A DNA stretch of 64,000 bases. Source: Apium graveolens (Eukaryota > Streptophyta > Magnoliopsida > Apiales > Apiaceae). The translations under genes were made by a program, and so were the position numbers. This document shows, one piece after another, positions 57,893 through 64,000 of the stretch. The stretch's first letter is position 1, and each line of letters begins with the position of its first letter. The stretch spans positions 235,547,111 through 235,611,110 of the forward strand of contig NC_133656.1 of assembly GCF_009905375.1 (NCBI RefSeq), given 5' to 3'. The notes beneath the pieces are model-generated. The model saw only the letters and a list, made by a program, of their open reading frames with translations, did no database searches and was not told the DNA's origin.

Positions 57893-59660
57893 TTATCTCT
57901 TAGGTACCCACTTAACCTTGGGTCCTGATTGGTTCGTATCACAAGTCTTATATAAATGTCTATCTGATTTCTTAATCCACATCTGAACAATATTAACAGA
58001 AGTATTAAAAGATTTATATCTAGCAGACGATTTATAAGATGAGTTAGAAGAGTGGCCCTTGATACCACATAATCTGGATTCAGATGTAGGGTGACCAGCT
58101 TTGCCGCAATCTCGACATTTTTCATAAGGCATCTTATATTTCATAGGAGCTCGTTTGTAACCTCCTTGAAATGCACGTTTCTTGATTGATTCACATCCTA
58201 AACCTCCTTTATCAAGAGAAGATTTTTGTTCACCAAGAAGAGCATTCAAAGTTCCTTCTCCATGGAAGCATTTAGTTAGATCCTTTTCAAGCTGTTCAAC
58301 TTTCTGCTTTAATTCAGGAACCAGGGGATCAAGAGCACTGTATTATTTAATGGTTTCTGGATCAACAGAGATTAACTCTTTCTTCAAGGCTTCAAGGCAT
58401 ACATCTTTCATCTCAATCTCATTTTTGAGATATTGATTTTCTTCAGTAAGTTTTGAAACCCTTTCAAGCAAGGATTTGTTCTCAGCAACTAAGGCTTCTT
58501 CCTTCAAGGGGTCATCCATTTCACTAAGAACTTCACTTAATGCTTGTTTTAGATAAGCATTCTTTTCTTTTAACTTCTTAACCTAGACCTGCAAATTCAA
58601 CATGGATGAAGATATACTTGAATTATACTTAATATTCTGTACCTCATCATTATCACTAGAGTTGTCCTCGAGTCCTGCAAAGCAAAGTTGAGCAACTTCA
58701 TCGTTTGAATCAATCTCCACATCTGATTCATCATCACTCCATGTAATTAATGCCTTCTTTTTGTTCTTCAGCTTGTAGCAGTCCTTTTTGAAATGTCCTT
58801 TCTTTCCACACTCAAAACAGGTGTCCTTGCTTTGATTTGTTTTACTCTCCTTGCTCGGATTAGATTTGAAGTCCTTCTTTGGAAACTGTGAATTCATAGG
58901 TCGTTTGGAGGCATTCCGTTTGGCAAGAAATTTATGAAACTTCTTTGTTAGAAGAGCAATCTCTTCATCAGAATCATCAGGAGACTCGTCTGCATCTGTA
59001 TTAAGTGCAAGAGTTTTCTTATGAGGAGCTTCATCTTCTTCATCATATCTGCGTAGCTGATTTTCGAATTCTTCCAATTCACTGAACAGTGTTAGAGTGT
59101 CCATAGTCGAAAGTAGTGTCGAATCCTGCAGAATGCTAACCTTTGGAGCAAATTTCTTTGGCATTGCTCTGAGGATTTTCCTATTGATCTCGGATTGAGG
59201 AATGATCCTTTCCAGAAGTGAGATAGAGTTCATCAATGTCAGGAATCTCCCTTGAGCATCTCGCACGCTTTCATCTCTTTCCAACCTGAAACCTTCATAG
59301 TCACTCATGAGCATACTTAATTTTACTTCACGTACCTTAGACGTGCCTTCGTGGCTGACTTTGATCGTATCCCAGATCTGTTTGGCAGTAGTACATGCTG
59401 ATACTTTTCTTAATTCTGTAGCTATCATGCCATTGAGAAGTGAGTTCATAGCTTTAGCATTGGAGTTCATTGCATTCACTTCTTTAGGAGAGAGATCCTT
59501 GAGAGATTTTGGCTTCCCTTCTTTCATGAGAATTGTAAAACCATTTTCTACAGCATCCCATTCGAATGCATAACGCTGTAGAAAGATTTTCATCCGAAAC
59601 TTCTAGTCATTGTAGTTTTCAGCACCATGAAGCACTGGTGGATAATTGTTTGAATACCTA
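57893..59660 (-). pseudogene. Sirevirus-like gag, several nonsense codons
   Basis: The gag frame begins upstream of 59593: YSNNYPPVLHGAENYND, then TAG where the family has Trp, then KFRMKIFLQRYAFEWDAVE. The CCHC knuckle CFECGKKGHFKKDC lies at ~58760-58805. The frame is stopped at 58583 and again near 58340 (coiled-coil region). A second zinc-finger-like motif (CRDCGKAGH) follows in the 58249-57893 segment. Confidence 0.85.
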
Positions 59661-59719
59661 TCTGGTTGAGCCGTGGATCGCTAGCAAAATAAACACTAAA
59701 AAGAGAATTAAATGCACAT

Positions 59720-59731
59720 GCTCTGATACCA
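59720..59731 (-). other. Primer-binding site (initiator Met tRNA)
   Basis: TGGTATCAGAGC on the minus strand, two bases inside the 5' LTR end at 59734. This is the standard Copia PBS and contrasts with its absence in the Tnt1-like element. Confidence 0.9.
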
Positions 59732-59733
59732 AT

Positions 59734-60296
59734 TGAAATTCGATGGCTCAATAGATAATATTATATTCTAACTGCCAAGGCAATTGGGACAGTCTCTTAT
59801 GCAAATGGGACAGTCCCTTTACAAATGAGACAATGAATGGGACAGTCTCAATTAACTGCAGAAAGTAAATAACAGTAATGATAATGCAGAATGCTGAAAA
59901 CTTAATAAGTAAGAACACCAGAAGTTTTCACTTGGTTCGACCCCTACACCTAGTCTATGGCCTACATCCAAGTCCCTATGCCAACTAACATAGAGAATGT
60001 ATTATATCCACTTAAAACAAAGTACTTACAAACTTTTCTTGATTACAAACTTGGCCCACTTGAAAGAAACCTTTCCCTAACACACAACTACCTAGCACAA
60101 AGTTACTTGGCCTTCCACTTGTAATCAAACTCCCACAACCCGGGATAAGTGATATAATACACCTTTCAGATACAATAATATAATGTGAAAGTTTACAACT
60201 CAAACTAGGCTTCTTTTTTACTGGATATGTATCTCGGGTATAGAACAAGAAGTTATTTTTCAGATGATAAGAATTGACGTAAAAAGCATTAGCTGA
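59734..60296 (-). repeat. 5' LTR of the Sirevirus-like element (truncated)
   Basis: This matches 51240-51806 with roughly one mismatch every 20-25 bases, then stops abruptly after AAAAGCATTAGCTGAA. The remaining ~400 bp found in the other LTR are missing. Confidence 0.88.
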
Positions 60297-61690
60297 AGCC
60301 AATTATTATGTAAGCATGGTGGACCCGATTGCCCTAGGTTTTAATATTCCCTAGTTAGTGTCTTGTTAAGTAGTGTTAATTTAGTTTTAGTTCTTAGCTA
60401 GTAAAATATTACTCACACAATCGTTTTGCTCTTGAAAATCTATAGTAATTGAGTCAAAATTGATAGACCCTGTCTCCTTGTGGATTCGACTCGTACTTGC
60501 TAGTATCTGCTAACAACAGACACCGTGCGCTTGCAGTTAGATATAAAATAATACATCAATTATTTATATAAGCGGTTTTATTTTTAATATTTTCTTTAAA
60601 AATTATATAAGTAAATTTTAATTACTTTTATAATAAAAAAAATATGTTAAAAAAATATGAGATATATTTTCAAACTAAAAAATTATTAATAAATAAGATA
60701 ATAATCCATTTATGTATTATGCCTAACTTTATATCTAGAATTCAATTTTTTAAAATTAACCGTACAAATATTCAAGTAATTATCTAATTTTTTATTTGCG
60801 GAATTCAAGTAACTATCTTTAAAGTTAAATAAATTATTTATTTAGCACACTTACATATTATGTGTATGATAAAAAAACATGTAACAATATGATGTTGTGG
60901 TATAAGGTTGTATATGTGGATGTAATATCTCTAGTCTGATTGCCACAAATCACATCTTTTCTATAAATATTAAAAATATGAGTAGTTTAGTCTTTTCAAT
61001 AAGACTTTTTAATCTCGTGAATATTTTCACCATGTTCTTCTATTATATATAGAAGAGATATAGAATACAAACCGAAATAAATCCTACAATAGTTGTACAA
61101 TTCAAACTAAATGTAACATATTATGCAATATCGTATGTAACGCCACCAAATTAGGCCCAATTACACATTTTCACCATGTTCTTCCATTATATATAGAAGA
61201 AATATAGAATACAAACCGAAATAAATCCTACAAAAGTTGCACAATTCAAACTAAATGTAACATATTATGCAATATCGTATGTAACGCCGCCAAATTAACC
61301 CCAATTACACAATAACATAACTAGTATACACACAACCAACTTTACATAATAGAACTTACACTAATTCCGCAAATCCTGGACCAAACATCTTTATATTAGC
61401 CACCTTCTTTGCTTTCCTCGAATTACGCGGCTAAACAGTGCAAGTTATTCCCCATTGAAAAGTTAAATTTAAAACAGACAAGTATAAGCGAAATAATTGC
61501 TCGACAAGTTTAATAACCGATATTAGTACTGGAGCAGAACATTTATAATCAAAATTGCTAAACCAGAAAATTAGTTAAGAAATCCAATAATTGTTTTCTC
61601 AACCGTATTCAAAATCCTTTTAATATATTTGAGCAAAATTCTTCAGCAATAACTTGAATCCCACTGAAAATCAGAAATTGTAAAATAGGG
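60297..61690. other. Intergenic and transposon-remnant region with a 144-bp tandem duplication
   Basis: 60400-60540 contains CCCTGTCTCCTTGTGGATTCGACTCG, which looks like the inner end of a Gypsy-type LTR. A 144-bp unit beginning TTTTCACCATGTTCTTC is tandemly repeated at 61024-61167 and 61168-61311. The sequence at 61300-61391 matches 47255-47354. No gene is visible. Confidence 0.6.
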
Positions 61691-64000
61691 TTTACAAGAT
61701 ACCACTACAAACAAACAAAAGGCCATAAATTTGTGATTTATTGCAAACAGGGCCTAACATACGTGAACTTACATTTATTACTCCCCTTCAAGAATTTGGC
61801 TTTTAAGCCATTCTTTCTCTATTTGCCACATCTTTTCTACTTGATTCTCTCTGCAATAGCATTCTTGAAGGTATTATTTTCCAGTGACTTTAGATTGTAC
61901 ATGCACATCATTATTAAGTGTTTTTCTTATTCTGTTTGAATCAGTTATGCAGATATCTGGCCTGATGAAGCCTTCTGGGTTCTTGCTTTTGTTACTTCTG
62001 CTTGGAGCAGCTTTGATATGCATTTCTTTTACTGGCAAAACATGTGCTCCCAAGTCTACTGGTACAGTCTTGTGTACTTGTCTATATTTAGTTTCATAAA
62101 CAAATATGTTATATTTTGTTGCACCATTTTGAATCATGACTTTGACTACTATATGTTTCATGGTATGTTCATGAATCCCCTCTTCCATAAAGGGGTGCAT
62201 TTTGAGTACGAATTGAAAGTTAAGGGTAGCAAATTGCAATTTCTGAAAATAGGTATACAATATTGATTTTGGGTATAAACTGAGGATGCAAAATGTAATT
62301 CTCTCCTATTTTATTCATGTTCACATTATTAATTATTTCACTCCCGGTGAGAATACTTTGGTGTTTCGAACTTGAGACCTTTGCCATACCATTTTGTAAA
62401 CTGTTTTCCCAAAATCTCAAGGTGTTGGGGAAATGACTTACCATGATCTTAAATTATATTCTAATAATTAGTCGTATTAAAATTTTTAAGAAAATAATTG
62501 CTATTGCTAAAACTGAAGTTGAATTGCCTGATATTGTTTTTGTACCTTTGAACTGTGTACAATGTTAAGTTATAGGATATTCCTGGACATGAATGGATGA
62601 GGTTGCATTTTTGTAATTCCGTGGCTTCACAAGAATGCTTGACAGTTTAGTAAAGTATGAAGTATCTAGCCCAGTCTGATAGTTCTCTGAAGAATGGTTT
62701 AGTGCTGAACCTCTTCATATAATAGAGGATGGGGATGTCCTTTCTTTATCATGTATTTTACCTTGAGTTCACGGTAGGCGGTAAGGATGTGCAACATTAA
62801 CTTGGGTAGTTTAGGTGTCCTGTGTCCAGGACATGGGTGTTGTTGCTAGCATAGAACTCCACAATCACCGCACACATACTAAAAGAGCATTTAACCATAA
62901 AGTATGTATTGCCAGGCACTTCCTTCCATTTGACAAGGCTTGAGTCCCTGTAATGTTCTTTTGTTCTGTGGTCAAAGTTTCACTTGGTGAATCAGTCCGA
63001 ATCAGTCTGACATGAACACAAGCATATGGGGATGTCCTTTTTTTATCATATATTTTTTACCTTGAGTTCAAGGTAGGCTGTAAGTATGTGCAACATCAAC
63101 TTGGGTAGTTTAGGTGTCCTGTGTCCAGGACATGGGTGTTGTAGCTAGAATTAAACGCCACAATCACCCCTCACATACTAAAAGAGCACATAACCATAGA
63201 GTATGTATTGCCAGACACTTCCTTCCATTTGACAAAGCGCTTGAGTCCCTGTAATGTTCTCCAAAGATTGTTTATCTATAGTGGACCAGTGGTTTAGGTC
63301 TGACTATTATTTTCAAAAATGATAAGAAGGAAACAACTCTCCAGTTTTCAGAAAGTGGCTTTTTTTTGACATTTTATACAACAGAAGGTTCAGTTATATT
63401 ACGTTTGGGGAAGGGCTAATAGGAATAAACATTTGTGGTATGATTTTTTGTTCTGTGGTCAAAGTTTCACTCTGTGAATCAGTACGACAGTAACACAAGC
63501 ATATGTGGGTTTATATTTTAGGAGCATTATTGCAACACCGTGCTATGTTAATGTCAGTTGCTAATCCCCTTCCAGGTTTAGGTTTTGTTTAGCTGATCAA
63601 TGACTCTGTATATGGTTTGCAGATCTTTCTATTTCTCGTAATTGAAAAACATATTACAATGCATTCCATATAGAGTAAACTGAAAATATTAAGTATTAAC
63701 GCCTTCTTTTCTACTTTCATCTATTTCTTCCGGTAGCTATACTAATTTACTGGTAGCTGTAATTTTGTCTCTTTTTTTTTACGTTAACTATAAAATGTTG
63801 AGGTTGATCTTCTAGTATTAAATACGCGTCCATTACAATGCTTTGTTGTAATAGATACTCCAGTTTTGTTACATTGGAATGTAAAAAAACGGTATCACAA
63901 TGTTTCAGTTTATTGTAAATACCCCATACATATTTACTTATATATATTTAGATAACTCATGGATAATTTTCATGAATCTTCCATAAGCTAGTAATCAAAG
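61691..64000 (+). repeat. Secreted-peptide repeat unit, copy 3 (runs off the window)
   Basis: Homologous to 35151-36440 plus 42690-43555, but without the Copia insertion. It has an extra internal 297-bp tandem duplication (first copies of GGGGATGTCC at 62731 and 63028). The window ends about 40 bp before the expected exon 2. Confidence 0.88.
61947..62061 (+). CDS. Exon 1 of a second secreted-peptide gene (partial, continues beyond window)
   Basis: 115 nt, the same length and phase as exon 1 of the complete gene at 35383. It encodes a near-identical signal peptide (SGFLLLLLLLGAALICISF) and GKTCAPKST, ending at a GT donor (62062). Substitutions such as Lys2Gln and Met6Leu are conservative, which suggests the coding sequence has been preserved. 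The rest lies outside the window. Confidence 0.6.

Larger units (their letters stand above)
51240..60296 (-). mobile_element. Degenerate Sirevirus-like Ty1/copia retrotransposon
   Basis: Oriented on the minus strand: truncated 5' LTR at the right (59734-60296), gag (~59660-57850), pol (57840-54613), an additional ORF (54212-52584), polypurine tract and full 3' LTR at the left (51240-52210, 971 bp). The 5' LTR lacks its outer ~400 bp. LTRs that can be aligned differ at many positions, and several nonsense codons interrupt the polyprotein, so it is old and inactive. The extra ORF after pol and the AAAAGGGG tract fit Sireviruses (SIRE1/Maximus group). Confidence 0.9.

Overview
This is nuclear DNA of a flowering plant, most probably a eudicot; asterid or Apiaceae affinity is a guess. 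The genes have spliceosomal introns. The intergenic DNA is very AT-rich. Plant-type transposons make up roughly half of the window: MITEs, a Helitron, a Tnt1-like Copia element and a Sirevirus-like Copia element. No rRNA, tRNA, CRISPR array or bacterial feature was seen.

Left third (1-20 kb), gene-bearing: a three-exon ankyrin-repeat arginine methyltransferase of the RMT2 type (+, 759-3754); an intronless SBT1.7-like subtilase (-, 4310-6601); a glycine-rich protein (+, 11058-11828); and a three-exon class III acyl-CoA-binding protein, ACBP3-like (-, 14551-17225). Stowaway- and Tourist-like MITEs lie between them.

Middle (20-34 kb): a 5'-truncated, mutated autonomous-type Helitron (-, 20798-27973). 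Its CTAG/hairpin terminus sits inside a Stowaway MITE, and it is flanked by two copies of the same host segment. A MITE cluster follows, then an intronless 836-aa beta-galactosidase (-, 31379-33889) that looks like a retrogene.

Right half (30.7-64 kb): a dispersed array of one locus encoding a small secreted peptide. There is a 3' relic at 30.71-31.35 kb, one complete three-exon gene (35383-43974, 118 aa predicted), and a third copy running off the window end. A very young Tnt1-like Copia element (36446-42689, LTRs differing at one visible base) sits in intron 1 of the complete gene. Just downstream are an ESF1-like cysteine-rich peptide gene that has lost its ATG and an orphan first exon of a second copy. 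From 47.35 kb comes a patchwork of gene fragments (Aurora kinase, MED15 KIX, ALDH2), interrupted by an old Sirevirus-like element (51240-60296) with an extra ORF after pol.

The most unusual signals are these: (i) the young Copia element lacks an initiator-tRNA primer site and instead has a 13-nt leader sequence perfectly complementary to its own LTR, suggesting self-priming; (ii) the secreted-peptide family carries an Asp-Tyr motif and a proline-rich tail and I could not name it; (iii) the gene-fragment patchwork.
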